DNA of 64,000 nt from Symbiodinium natans (lineage: Eukaryota > Sar > Dinophyceae > Suessiales > Symbiodiniaceae), in contig CAJNDS010002335.1 in assembly GCA_905221605.1 (NCBI GenBank), forward strand, positions 718,887 through 782,886. The letters run 5' to 3'. The notes below the pieces were generated by a model, which did not search any database, was not told the DNA's origin, and saw only the letters and a program-made list of their open reading frames with translations. Positions 29,301 through 33,665 of this stretch are shown here, piece by piece; position 1 is the first letter of the stretch, and each line of letters opens with the position of its first letter. The translations under genes were made by a program, and so were the position numbers.

Positions 29301-32088
29301 AGAGCCCCCCCTCCTCCCCCTCCTCCTCCTCCTCCTCCCCCCCCCCCACCTTAGGGGAGTTGCATGGTCCTTAACATTTAAGGGACTAAGGACCTTAGGG
29401 GTAAGGCGGGGGCTACTTTGGGCTACGCAGGTACATAGGGACTGTATAAGGTATACATAGGGGTTAAGAAAGGGGAATAAATTCAGGGTCCCATCTAGGA
29501 TCCTTCCTTATACCCCTTAAAATTTGAGACCCCTGGGGTTTTAGAGGTTTTATAGGGGGTATGCGTACCGACCATCAGAGCCGAAATCCTAAACCCGAAC
29601 CCTAAATCCTAAACCCTAAACCCTAAACCCTAAACCCTAAACCCTAAACCCTAAACCCTAAACCCTAAACCCTAAACCCTAAACCCTAAACCCTAAACCC
29701 TAAACCCTAAACCCTAACCCTAAACCATAAACCCTAAAGCCTAAACCCTACAGTAAACCCTAAACCCGAAACCCTAAACCCTAAACCCTAAACCCTAAAC
29801 CCTATAGCCCTAAACCCTAAACCCTAAACCCGAAACCAGGGTTTAGGGTAGGTTTAGGTTTAGGGTTTAGGGTTTAGGGTCCTAAACCCTAAACCCTCCA
29901 GGCGGTGTTGGCATCATCGGCGGCGGCGACTCCGCCACGGCTGCGGCCAAGTGGAATATGGAGGCGTGGGGGCTTTCTTAGGGTTTAGGGTCTATTTAGG
30001 GTTTAGGGTTTAGGGTTTAGGGTTTAGGGTTTAGGGTTTAGGGTTTAGGGTTTAGGGTTTAGGGTTTAGGGTTAGGGGTTCCTGAGGGTCTTCTTAGGGC
30101 TTCCTTAGGGTTTTCCAGGAATTGGTCGGTTGTTTTCAGAATTTTAGGTTTAGGGCTTAGGGTTTAGGGCTTAGGGCCGAAGTTTAGGGTTTAGGGCTTA
30201 GGGTTTAGGAGTTTCAAACATAGGCCTGCGCCTTGTTTTGTGTTCAAGAGGGTCTGGGACTTAAACTGCGTTCCCAAACGCTACCTCCTGCACCCAAAGC
30301 GATGTAGGGTCTTTTAGGGCTGAGGGTGCAGGATTCTGGACTCTACGCCTAAACCCCTAACCCTAAACCCTAAACCAGGGGACGGACGGTTCGGTTCGGT
30401 TCGGTTACGGTTTCTTTTCTGCCGTTCGGTTCGGCGGTTCGGTTTTGAGCGAAGGTTCCGGACGGTTCGGTTCGCGGTTCGCACGGTTCCAGAAATAAGC
30501 CTCACACCCCAAGCCACCCTCCCGGACCGACGAGCTCTTCAAGACCACCGGAAGAAAGCCCCCTAACACAATGTGTTAGGAATTTCTGGTCCTTTTGGCC
30601 TTAGGACTCTTCCAAAGGCCTTGGTCCGGCCCCAAGCCCCCCAGACAAGCAAGGGAAGAGCAAAGAGAACCCCTAACCCGGGGAATTGGAACCTTTTACG
30701 GTTCGGTTTCTATTTCGGTTCGGTTCGACGGTTCCGGTTTTACTACTCGGTTCACAGGTTCCGGTTCTGACGGTTCCGGTTCCACGGTTCGCCGTTCGGT
30801 TCCTTCCCTTCCTGCTAAACCCTAGACCCTCGACCCTAAACCCTAAACCCTAAACCCTAAACCCTAAACCCTAAACCCTAAACCCTAAACCCTAAAGTCA
30901 AATCCAGTGCAGGACAAGGTGTCCTTCGTGTCCACTGGCGGGGGCGCCTCGCTTGAGCTGCTGGAGGGCAAGGCCCCTTGTGAGATGGTTTAGGGTTTAG
31001 GGTTTAGGGTTTAGGGTTTAGGGTTTAGGGTTTAGGGTTTAATGTTGCACCCTGTTTAGTGTGGGGGGCCCCCCCCCCCCCCCCTGGACAGTCGAGGCGT
31101 GGATGGGAGCCTGATTACACGGCCCCCGGGGCTCATATGATTTTAATAGGGAGGAGTTTAGATAGGTTCAAAAGGGGCAGCGATGCCCGGTTATCTTTTT
31201 TAAAGGCGCGCCACGTGGAATTTTCTTCCGGCGCCCGGACGATTTGTCTTTAAAGAGGAACTCCCAAACAGTCAGCGTGTCCTGAATAATTCGGCCAGTT
31301 TGTCTTTAAAGAGGGGGCCAATACTAAACAGGGTGCAACATTAAGGCTTAGGCTGGCCAAAATGATTCGCAGTTTTTTCAGCGCAGGGTAGGGGGAGCGG
31401 GGGGGTGCATAGGACCCGATGGCGACTTCGCAAGAGTGCCTTAGACATGCTCCCTTTCGCTTTGATAATCGCAAGCCTTGAATCCAAATCCCATTGGCTT
31501 TTGCACCCTTACGTTCGGGGGACCTTTGTCTAAAATCCTCTAAGGCAAGGGCGATAGTGGGAGTATGTTAAGGTAACCTCTTAGGGGTACGTCCTTACGG
31601 GTCCGCGCATGACTCCCTTGATAGCCGTATCTCCCCATCCTCAATCTACATGCAGCCCTATACCCTAAACCCCAAACTCAAACGTTAAACTCCAAACCCT
31701 AAACCCTAAACCCTAAACCCTAAACCCTGTTTCAGCCGGGAGCCACTGCTTTCACACTCAACGGGGTTTGTTGGCTTCGGGACTCCTGTGCCGCAATCTC
31801 GGCCCTGCAGGGTTTAGGGTTTAGGGTTTAGGGTTTAGGGTTTAGGGTTTAGGGTTTAGGGTTTAGGGTTTAGGTTTAGGGTCATGGTACCTTGAATCCC
31901 TTGAGCTGTAAAGGACGGTTAAGTAAGTTCAGAAGCGCAAGAGTAGGGTTTGGGGTTTCGGGTTGGGGTTTGGGGTTTAGGGTTTAGGGTTTGGGGTTTG
32001 GGGTTTAGGGTTTAGGGTTTGCGGTTTAGGGTGTGACAAAAACCCAGAGCCATTCGGGCAGGTGCTGCCCGGCATCGCCCGATTCTGA
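5858..32088 (+). CDS. PGK: Phosphoglycerate kinase, C-terminal two thirds, 20 exons
   Basis: Phosphoglycerate kinase (glycolysis/Calvin cycle; 1,3-bisphosphoglycerate + ADP to 3-phosphoglycerate + ATP). Exons: 5858-5898, 6994-7021, 8490-8538, 18953-18983, 19536-19598, 19953-19996, 20242-20272, 20925-20974, 21371-21393, 22418-22441, 23024-23076, 23976-24026, 25063-25111, 25667-25699, 26881-26921, 27482-27541, 28482-28518, 29902-29963, 30913-30972, 32062-32088. They total 857 nt, in frame, ending in TGA. Family motifs appear in the right order: [80 protein letters not shown]. Mean exon is 43 nt. Donors are 15 GC, 3 GT, 1 GA; all acceptors are AG. About 130 N-terminal residues (3-phosphoglycerate-binding half) were not found upstream; they may lie outside the window, in exons too small to recognise, or be lost. 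Motif identity is very strong; exact splice points are inferred from phase. Confidence 0.93.
6270..6490. repeat. M3 dispersed repeat
   Basis: GGGACCCGGAGTAGGCCCTTA...AAGCCCCTTTCAACCAAAA...GGGTGCCC. Similar copies near 1440-1510, 7805-7915, 24790-24890, 54860-54970 and 63090-63240. Confidence 0.65.
6994..7021 (+). CDS. PGK: PGK exon b (28 nt)
   Basis: Encodes AFRASLSKL plus the first base of Gly, exactly the residues before [10 protein letters not shown] in eukaryotic PGKs. Acceptor CCAG|G, donor GT. Confidence 0.9.
7979..8290 (+). other. Open stretch within PGK intron 2
   Basis: 103 codons with a KRARIEDDDEVDVIQLG segment resembling a nuclear-localisation/acidic region. No splice or family support; may be a decayed gene fragment. 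Confidence 0.3.
8490..8538 (+). CDS. PGK: PGK exon c
   Basis: Encodes [17 protein letters not shown], a signature of PGK. Acceptor GAAG|G, donor C|GC. The following intron carries the copia element. Confidence 0.97.
9126..9354 (+). repeat. 5' LTR of copia element
   Basis: 229 bp, begins TGCGGAGC and ends CCCGTA, identical to the 3' copy except position 9233 (A here, C at 18802). Contains TTGGCTCAAG at 9198-9207, matching the last ten bases of the dinoflagellate spliced leader. Confidence 0.95.
9355..9366 (+). promoter_or_regulatory. Primer-binding site (half initiator tRNA-Met type)
   Basis: GGTTATGAGCCC abuts the 5' LTR. Its complement GGGCTCATAACC is the anticodon arm of initiator tRNA-Met rather than the tRNA 3' end. 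Drosophila copia is known to prime from a cleaved initiator tRNA-Met half; this site fits the same mechanism. Confidence 0.7.
9408..13859 (-). CDS. copia Gag-protease-methyltransferase-like-integrase (inverted part)
   Basis: 1483 codons open on the minus strand. By residue: gag core about 230-500; CCCH zinc finger 534-554; CCHC knuckle 564-577 (CFECGAVGHLQPQC); a degenerate protease-like segment with VDTAATH at 692-698; a second with DSGASH at 854-859; methyltransferase-like domain about 1049-1195 with HLFSG and GGPPCRT (1104-1110); integrase zinc-binding H-H-C-C 1348-1363; start of the integrase core DLAGPY at 1387. The listed start is not the real one: gag continues upstream in another frame (13672-14213), joined across an A6 run near 13,810. 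The reading frame runs out at the inversion boundary, leaving integrase cut before its second catalytic Asp. Confidence 0.9.
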   Translation of the reverse strand: MCRQRSWGTGCIGWRKKAIPARSSGVVDANTAYPLGMTPERQYLPGQVFYTDGMGGFWTVLPDGTWLPIEGYDLPKGCDLQSLPGSRKGDVQVEDEKEVPMMHVAEGKKPSRLPPLNYPTGGPASGGYASGPPGLTHVPITSVPSGVDGSVAPAGNQPGFVSARETATQENSAGSGGYTMVDDVPYRWKMVAGKLELEKVPLTAVTPGIGHGLPQGPGGRVSLPPGAVVPRGMPITGDSSGTERPEALGKHVMSLPTLADYTPSNPTALGDWIAMIEPMLSSLTDTGRVWWQCVYSKAYQAYAKWLSVSPLERLGIKAELEGLKVVQTVHVLLEQRAVSLLLQAIPERLKTEIVSTRMLGSVMIFYKLLTVYQPGGANERSTMLNFLVQPSSATSISEAIKGVRQWAQWRSRLRELRASEPDATLLIKGLDALSSALLAKHPTVHFRVASFREKLGVDYSPTSETATQLAEMLQAEFELLLHSAGEQEVKQDSDAKKRARLNKAQKGTGDETEEGDKGKGKGKRYSGDGERPFCWIYGKTDAGCKFGSRCKFRHDKDSLERGRCFECGAVGHLQPQCPYKDGASSNVDSNPERSRSKGNSPKGGKGGKGAKWGNAKKAEVAEGGDETANAGLDKGSASPSSPSTPNQVLAEALEVLKSMKLSSAQSASSGDPSVRMLCGSGLFQQEGRVALVDTAATHLVRTLFPWECLPDTTVMVQSALGGVAMRITEKGMLIREDNGPLIIPLWLILEFGANLTVINGMCHVGTKSSLDQLLWFEHGCLVMDYKTAEKMVLHAERQRASWSHSQWRNGRADCGVGSSDAMLLPKQGEGRGVCVPHVARVSDTNECSGMGMLDSGASHPLRSLRPGEQLPQQKVLVSLAVGSREMCITPGGTLVTPEMVDPLVPIGKASALVGLRVQWRGGKCTASHPVLGELRVRDLNGCPCLEKEVALQIIDEMDWCSPKQALKVARMVQGCPNTDNEVAVKTSLQSAARTASANEEEFVQACWRFLRWYYGDIPENMLMELLPRGDIAALPFNRHKRRRLARAKRVVVHLFSGKQKWHFPSRDVEVLELDLTKGGDLHNSSVWKYLLHLAAEGKVVAVVGGPPCRTVSRLRGEDGGPPVLRRRCGPERLGLKSLPWPHQELAQKDGVLLLKMLFLYDVAVHSRCGTAEVINGSSVFFGMESPGDPELIGKDFSQNGKTVLSAEDLVDGSQEGLSSPTFWSWPEVKSFCERYGMYAAHFDQGALGHALVKPTTFLVSDMELWESLEQVRVVVPWSATFASTLEERIGQSSIWARWAFGLVKRIRHRLAQWLQESDAERETAVSKKEEREGTLRRLTAEERAFRDHCLRGHIPFRRDCQICVSAAGKERRHLRRKHGDAYTLSLDLAGPYKCSKDAHQQKPRHAVIGVYQFPMLDPNVGRPPEKEEDADEVEDQVADEGAGVGEWLPFVVDLHPHHHDFLRLHWPLATVQAQSDAASCPWR
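10275..10715 (-). other. DNA C5-methyltransferase-like domain in copia polyprotein
   Basis: Residues about 1049-1195 of the minus-strand frame. HLFSGKQKW resembles motif I (FSG), GGPPCRTVSR resembles the catalytic Pro-Cys motif IV, and MESPGDPE sits where motif VI is expected. Cytosine methyltransferase domains captured by eukaryotic retrotransposons are known in dinoflagellates; activity here is not shown. Confidence 0.6.
11055..11792 (-). other. Two tandem retropepsin-like segments
   Basis: VDTAATHLVR and, about 160 residues later, LDSGASHPLR start two segments with the same continuation (beta-rich, hydrophobic, then a VG/VN turn). The second has the usual D-S/T-G triad. The first reads D-T-A and is probably not catalytic. 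Confidence 0.6.
13672..14213 (-). pseudogene. copia gag N-terminus, other frame
   Basis: Minus-strand frame beginning ATG at about 14213 (MIQPTPQVENEVV), then NPFWSERAQEEMRLR and a heptad-like segment ending LGNRLHRVEEK. A shift at the A6 run (about 13,810) leads into the long gag-pol frame. Either a one-base indel that breaks gag or a +1 programmed slip; the homopolymer cannot distinguish these. Confidence 0.7.
14243..16102 (+). CDS. copia integrase C-part plus 2OG dioxygenase-like domain
   Basis: 619 codons. Integrase: Asp75 (HSDRAGEF) and Glu111 (NGRAEAC), the D-35-E spacing of retroviral-type integrases; the first Asp is on the inverted part. A Pro/Glu-rich linker follows. Residues about 400-560 form a dioxygenase-like domain. 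The frame ends in TAA at 16100-16102; the same frame continues from 16103, so this is an in-frame stop inside pol rather than a natural end. Confidence 0.88.
   Translation: MEPAPVLEAEVLKIQASEKSWKELKDHLTQPVRMINFVMVEPIVDKQQTTVLSAVQRMMVRLQRHGYPVLRIHSDRAGEFVNARFRSFCETRLIYRTTGDPGVPQTNGRAEACVGLFKRGVRSLLKEARLGPAYWALAARHWSMLRWQKAERELGLNPKALLPFGAQIQVKRRPWELLGPDGTKKGRQWVDRTQPALLLGPCDDLPGGYWVEAQGTAKDPDELVLFPCTTIFSNIKEPPELELEGVVEEQEPSPPEHRLKGKKPALRFADEEGPPLPPPRDPPVRHRLMEKSPASSLRGHVGSLRLLRKRGESPPLEIFEDDMQGLGELEENADVEDNVPGDEYWPTCCSPHENAYWVCKSGTAEDGTQLEKEEQKAKSMYERSMYDYVDCEELLEGIVYPKRVNRRGGINNWCTSTRALVLGHYTHGGVCGITKETHRRPWLCRYLASFVRHHNPEAKFSALQISCNAPVSLHRDSHNEKHCCNYVCGFGDYKDGQLWVEDEKVLEEGAEVVEQSYGKKILPGTLVDIHWNFMSFFPRKLHGPMPWKGNRVSLTGYTPVFMERLSYKDRCYLLQCKFPLPEPQAEEGEKRKWLKMTLKETSLDDLAEEVDYAVFEAHQ
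15440..15922 (+). other. 2-oxoglutarate/Fe(II) dioxygenase-like domain
   Basis: His474-x-Asp476 (LHRDSHNE), His542 (RKLHGPMPW) and Arg551 nine residues later (NRVSLTGYTP) reproduce the H-x-D...H...R pattern of this superfamily, which includes nucleic-acid demethylases and TET/JBP. Substrate unknown. Confidence 0.6.
16103..17017 (+). pseudogene. copia RT, N-terminal part
   Basis: Same frame as the upstream pol part after the TAA. Coiled linker, then VVFTRKQGTGRRRARICACG and LDISKAFLTAPM, the first palm motif (catalytic Asp) of copia RT. Useful frame ends near 16,795; the family's next 20 or so residues seem deleted and the frame shifts. Confidence 0.8.
16803..18509 (+). CDS. copia RT C-part and RNase H
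   Basis: Shifted +1 relative to the preceding part. KALYGLAESPAAW, then YVDD (about 17007-17018) as RT active site; RNase H with YADASF, AEAELYAS and YTDS acidic residues; ADLLTKLMSG; a hydrophobic tail and a C-terminal H-C...C-x2-C segment seen in dinoflagellate copia proteins. The listed start is only the frame's first GTG. Confidence 0.9.
   Translation: MRKALYGLAESPAAWVEWRDQRLQGMSWVSKDGQAMSFQRSNADPSLFLIMAQEKLEGASKLVGTMGLYVDDFLMAGTMTVLREALEQIRKEWKTSEHEFCGPGCGDGFLKFLGVQIWYRNGSFFLNQEDFVRDLLNRRGYQIDETGKGSNLPMVKETPGEEEEVDIPSLRAAQGAVGEFLWVAIKTRPDLAFCTSQLSLWTSRRPRFVVKKAEEVFRYLAATPTLGLTFGAIATCEKERNEVLRYGRGVKVVESYADASFAAGENEKSHSGAVVVWGDCPVMWATQRQSTVALSTAEAELYASIEGATMIQSCTPIIAALVGTGEESLQKVLYTDSVSTCSIIQYPAGSWRTRHLRIRAAGVRSLVDRGYMVIAHLRGEYMIADLLTKLMSGQVYAKQKALWGLRLLVQGTDLKKASLAMAVMMVAASLQGMATGGEEVSTAGFFCSEEGVCKVANTSAVMVLAQGIEMVVNNSDLVAYLVAAIILWELAWCLFRRLYKWLWIKKAVVIPASATLYTTVGGNCMHASSDCDVLRYSQLRAKTLCKHCLKDGWVVNAEFLGEERAAGT
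18510..18682 (+). other. copia 3' untranslated region
   Basis: Non-coding interval between RNase H stop and polypurine tract; no other feature seen. Confidence 0.6.
18683..18694 (+). promoter_or_regulatory. Polypurine tract
   Basis: GGACAGGGGGAG directly before the 3' LTR; the expected position of the plus-strand primer of reverse transcription. Confidence 0.7.
18695..18923 (+). repeat. 3' LTR of copia element
   Basis: Second 229-bp LTR copy, directly preceded by a purine-rich tract and followed by the CCCTA target duplication. Confidence 0.95.
18953..18983 (+). CDS. PGK: PGK exon d (31 nt)
   Basis: Encodes SMVGCNLPEK (family: SSMVG.NLP.KA). Acceptor CCAAG|G, donor AAG|GC. Separated from the preceding exon by 10.4 kb, of which 9.8 kb is the retrotransposon. 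Confidence 0.92.
18998..19235 (+). repeat. Longest TTTAGGG array
   Basis: About 33 near-perfect heptamers, beginning 15 bp after the donor of PGK intron 4. Confidence 0.97.
19536..19598 (+). CDS. PGK: PGK exon e
   Basis: Encodes VAGLLIDKELKAFSQVLPGA followed by Gln (family: .GFLM.KEL.YF.K.LE). Acceptor GCCAG|G, donor CAG|GT. Confidence 0.92.
19590..19720 (+). repeat. TTTTAGGG/CTTTAGGG octamer variants
   Basis: Eight-base period at the start of PGK intron 5, mirrored by CCCTAAAA at 19850-19935. Confidence 0.85.
19953..19996 (+). CDS. PGK: PGK exon f
   Basis: Encodes RPLVAVVGGAKISD plus part of Lys (family RPF.AILGGAKV.DK). Acceptor CCCAG|C, one of the few not followed by G; donor AA|GC. Confidence 0.95.
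20242..20272 (+). CDS. PGK: PGK exon g (31 nt)
   Basis: Encodes IKLIENLIDK (family I.LI.NLLDK). Acceptor CCAAG|G, donor AAG|GC. Confidence 0.92.
20769..20856. mobile_element. M1 palindromic MITE-like element
   Basis: Terminal inverted repeat TTGGGATGTTCCCCCTTATA against TATAAGAGGGAACATCCCAA with a GGACCGTTAG/ACTACCAGTC inner part. Within PGK intron 7. Confidence 0.85.
20925..20974 (+). CDS. PGK: PGK exon h
   Basis: Encodes [16 protein letters not shown] (family VD.MIIGGGMAFTFLK). Cys replaces the first Gly of GGG. Acceptor TGTAG|G, donor CT|GC. Confidence 0.95.
21371..21393 (+). CDS. PGK: PGK exon i (23 nt)
   Basis: Encodes VCFGMQI plus the first base of Gly, bridging FLK and GKSLFD. The preceding junction is one codon longer than the human protein, so this boundary is the least certain in the model. 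Confidence 0.75.
21444..21470 (+). repeat. Poly-G, 27 nt
   Basis: Long G runs also at 3752-3774, 21040-21058, 21105-21121 and 27919-27943; poly-C at 25632-25652. Confidence 0.95.
22209..22380 (+). repeat. CCCCTAAA variant array
   Basis: Mixed CCCCTAAA, CCCTTTAAA and CCCTAAA units before PGK exon j. Confidence 0.85.
22418..22441 (+). CDS. PGK: PGK exon j (24 nt)
   Basis: Encodes KSLFDKK after the split Gly codon (family IG.SLFDEEGA). Acceptor CCCAG|G, donor G|GC. Confidence 0.9.
22469..22610 (+). repeat. TTTAGGG array with GGGTTGA variants
   Basis: Begins shortly after the donor of PGK intron 10. Confidence 0.9.
23024..23076 (+). CDS. PGK: PGK exon k
   Basis: Encodes ADIVQGILDKAKAKGCE (family A.IV...M.KA...GV). 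Acceptor TGGAG|G, donor GAG|GC. Confidence 0.9.
23664..23758 (+). repeat. CCCTAAA array
   Basis: About 13 units in PGK intron 11. Confidence 0.95.
23976..24026 (+). CDS. PGK: PGK exon l
   Basis: Encodes VTLPVDWLCGQEFKNDQ (family KI.LPVDFV.A.KF). Acceptor GTGAG|G, donor CAG|GA, the only GA donor in this gene. Confidence 0.92.
25063..25111 (+). CDS. PGK: PGK exon m
   Basis: Encodes ETKLATREEGIPEGWE (family ...A....GIP.GWMG). Acceptor CTGAG|G, donor G|GC. Confidence 0.93.
25667..25699 (+). CDS. PGK: PGK exon n (33 nt)
   Basis: Encodes MDCGPKSGEL after the split Gly codon (family GLDCGP.S). Acceptor GCCAG|G, donor G|GC. Confidence 0.93.
26247..26313 (+). repeat. AT microsatellite
   Basis: About 33 AT dinucleotides with one phase break, in PGK intron 14. 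Confidence 0.95.
26320..26580 (+). other. Open stretch within PGK intron 14
   Basis: 86 codons; ISVGVCDDHVVIAAGNCLYV followed by FNIRSNATWHRM looks like a beta-propeller blade. Directly follows an AT microsatellite. Possibly an inserted gene fragment. Confidence 0.35.
26881..26921 (+). CDS. PGK: PGK exon o
   Basis: Encodes MELFANTVKAAKT, the helix before VVWNGP. Acceptor AGAG|G, donor ACA|GC. Confidence 0.92.
27482..27541 (+). CDS. PGK: PGK exon p
   Basis: Encodes [20 protein letters not shown], the most diagnostic C-terminal-domain motif. Acceptor CGCAG|G, donor AAG|GC. Confidence 0.98.
28482..28518 (+). CDS. PGK: PGK exon q
   Basis: Encodes ALLDAVADLHAS plus the first base of Gly (family A...EV..AT..G). 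Acceptor AGAG|G, donor G|GT. Confidence 0.9.
28716..28827. mobile_element. M2 palindromic MITE-like element
   Basis: CTTGGTAGCCCAGTGGTACC at the left, GGTTACTGCGCTACCAAG at the right, 112 bp. Reference copy of the family, inside PGK intron 17. Confidence 0.85.
29100..29190 (+). repeat. CCCTATAAA / CCCTATGAA nonamers
   Basis: Nine-base period derived from the telomere unit; in PGK intron 17. Confidence 0.85.
29597..30076 (+). repeat. CCCTAAA array, PGK exon r, TTTAGGG array
   Basis: CCCTAAA 29597-29835 (with a short inverted patch 29838-29880), exon r at 29902-29963, then TTTAGGG 29998-30076: the exon sits inside an inverted pair of arrays. Confidence 0.9.
29902..29963 (+). CDS. PGK: PGK exon r
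   Basis: Encodes [20 protein letters not shown] (family ..TIIGGGDTAT...KW), the nucleotide-binding segment. Acceptor TCCAG|G, donor GAG|GC. Confidence 0.97.
30379..30802. repeat. CGGTTC-rich blocks
   Basis: Irregular GGTTCGGTTC words at 30379-30487 and 30699-30801, separated by a unique 200-bp stretch. Confidence 0.75.
30829..31043 (+). repeat. Arrays flanking PGK exon s
   Basis: CCCTAAA 30829-30896 before and TTTAGGG 30989-31043 after the exon. Confidence 0.95.
30913..30972 (+). CDS. PGK: PGK exon s
   Basis: Encodes [20 protein letters not shown] (family .[19 protein letters not shown]). Acceptor TGCAG|G, donor AAG|GC. Confidence 0.98.
31809..31876 (+). repeat. TTTAGGG array
   Basis: About 9 units inside PGK intron 19. 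Confidence 0.95.
32062..32088 (+). CDS. PGK: PGK terminal exon (27 nt, TGA)
   Basis: Encodes VLPGIARF then TGA, matching the family's C-terminal LPGV.AL. Acceptor GGCAG|G. Confidence 0.9.
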   Translation: MLPGIARF

Positions 32089-32442
32089 GTCAATGGGTCA
32101 GCCGAAACGTACAGGTTCCAAAGGCAGGGGGTTTAGGGTTTGGGGTTTAGGGTTTAGTGCTCCCCACTATACTCCCTACCCTCAGATCCTATCAGGTTCT
32201 CAGGAACCCCACATGGAGCCCCTCCCATAAGAGCCCTATAAGAAACCCCATCTCAATGTCACTACCGCTACGATTGTGCTTACACTTTCCATAGTCGCAA
32301 TACCAGTATGATTACGATGACCGAAACCACATAATTACAATAGATAGATGGAGAGAGATAGAGCATCATGATTGTGATTGCTGACATGCTTCGCCGACCT
32401 GAAACCCCGTATGAAAGCGAATGCTTTCTCATAGGGGATTTC

Positions 32443-32544
32443 TTGGGATGTTCCCCCTTTTACTAACAGTCATTTAATCGGGGTTCGAATAGGAAGTATT
32501 CTAATCCCTATTTAGGACTGTTAGTAGAAGAGGCAACATCCCAA
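32443..32544. mobile_element. M1 element
   Basis: Starts TTGGGATGTTCCCCC and ends GGCAACATCCCAA with inner ACTAACAGTC/GACTGTTAGT. Lies between PGK and the hydroxylase gene. Confidence 0.85.
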
Positions 32545-32683
32545 AGTATTTCAGAATTGCGCGGCCCTCAGAAGCAGGAAAGTGGTTGGTTTTGCTAGGC
32601 CGGGTAAGAGTTGAAATGCTCAATTCCTCTTAGTTTTTCTCCCAAGCAGCCTAAAAGCATCCTTAAGAACGAGGTGAGATGTA

Positions 32684-32809
32684 AACCCTAAACCCTAAAC
32701 CCTAAACCCTAAACCCTAAACCCTAAACCCTAAACCCTAAACCCTAAACCCTAAACCCTAAACCCTAAACCCTAAACCCTAAACCCTAAACCCTAAACCC
32801 TAAACCCTA
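32684..32809 (+). repeat. CCCTAAA array
   Basis: About 18 perfect units before the hydroxylase start. Confidence 0.97.
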
Positions 32810-32822
32810 GGCAGCTTTGCAG

Positions 32823-32879
32823 ATGGCCTCGCGATTCTGGCTCGGACCCGCCAGTGGACCCGTAGTTCTGCTTTTGCAG
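32823..32879 (+). CDS. Hydroxylase exon 1 (candidate start)
   Basis: ATG-led, MASRFWLGPASGPVVLLLQ, hydrophobic; donor CAG|GT. Chosen as start because it is the first in-phase ATG after the PGK stop. Confidence 0.55.
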
Positions 32880-33630
32880 GTCTTGGGTTCACTCATGAAG
32901 CCCTATTGCATGAACAAAGGTCCCTAAGCCCTAAGCCCTAAACCCTAAACCCTAAACCCTAAACCCTAAACCCTGCTTTTCCTAGGCTGCTCAGGCATCT
33001 CGAGTTGTTTGTTTCACTTGTTGGCGGTTTTGTGCGGTTACGGCCCCACTTACTCAAGTTTAGGGTTTACAAACCCTAAACCAGAAACCCCACACCCCGT
33101 GTAAAACCTTCGGCGCATGGGCAGCTTCGGGTCATGAGGTTTGCAAGGTTTAGGGTCTAAGGCTTTCAGGGTTCAAGGGTTCAAGGGTTCAAGGGTTTAA
33201 AGGGTTTAAGGGTTTAAGAAGGATTTAAGGGTTTAAGGGTTTAAGGGATTGGGGTTTTGAGATTTGAGTTCCATGCAGCTTAGGGACTTGATCAAGGCAT
33301 CCGATTTGCCATGCGGCGAGATGGCTGGGATGATGCGCTGCAGGCCAACATTCTTTGTGGTGCTTTACTGTAACTTTAGATCCTTAGCCTTTTTGGGTCT
33401 ATTGGGTTTCTTCATAAGGCAGCTAAAAGTTTAGTTTTTTTACTACCCTCCTAAGTGCAGGCCAACATTGCTGGGCGCAGCGAGATCATTTGCAGATTGG
33501 CGCCGGTCTCGCTTCGGAACACAGGTGGTCGAGGGGCGCGCGCGCGGGCGTTTAAGAGGGAGCCCCAGCAGGGACCCTTAATCTTATTCCCCTTTTATTA
33601 ACCCTATATATATATACCTTAATTATATAG

Positions 33631-33665
<35 letters not shown>

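Larger units (their letters stand above)
25700..32061 (+). other. PGK introns 14-19
   Basis: 25700-26880, 26922-27481, 27542-28481, 28519-29901, 29964-30912, 30973-32061. Introns 14 and 18 have the full TTTAGGG...CCCTAAA polarity. Intron 14 holds an AT microsatellite and an 86-codon open stretch. Intron 17 holds an M2 element (28716-28827) and a 9-bp telomere variant. Intron 18 holds GGTTC-rich blocks. Confidence 0.65.
32089..32822 (+). other. Spacer between PGK and the hydroxylase gene
   Basis: 734 bp. Contains an M1 palindromic element (32443-32544) and a CCCTAAA array (32684-32809). A spliced-leader acceptor (AG) could lie at TTTGCAG just before the next ATG. No promoter motif recognised. 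Confidence 0.6.
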
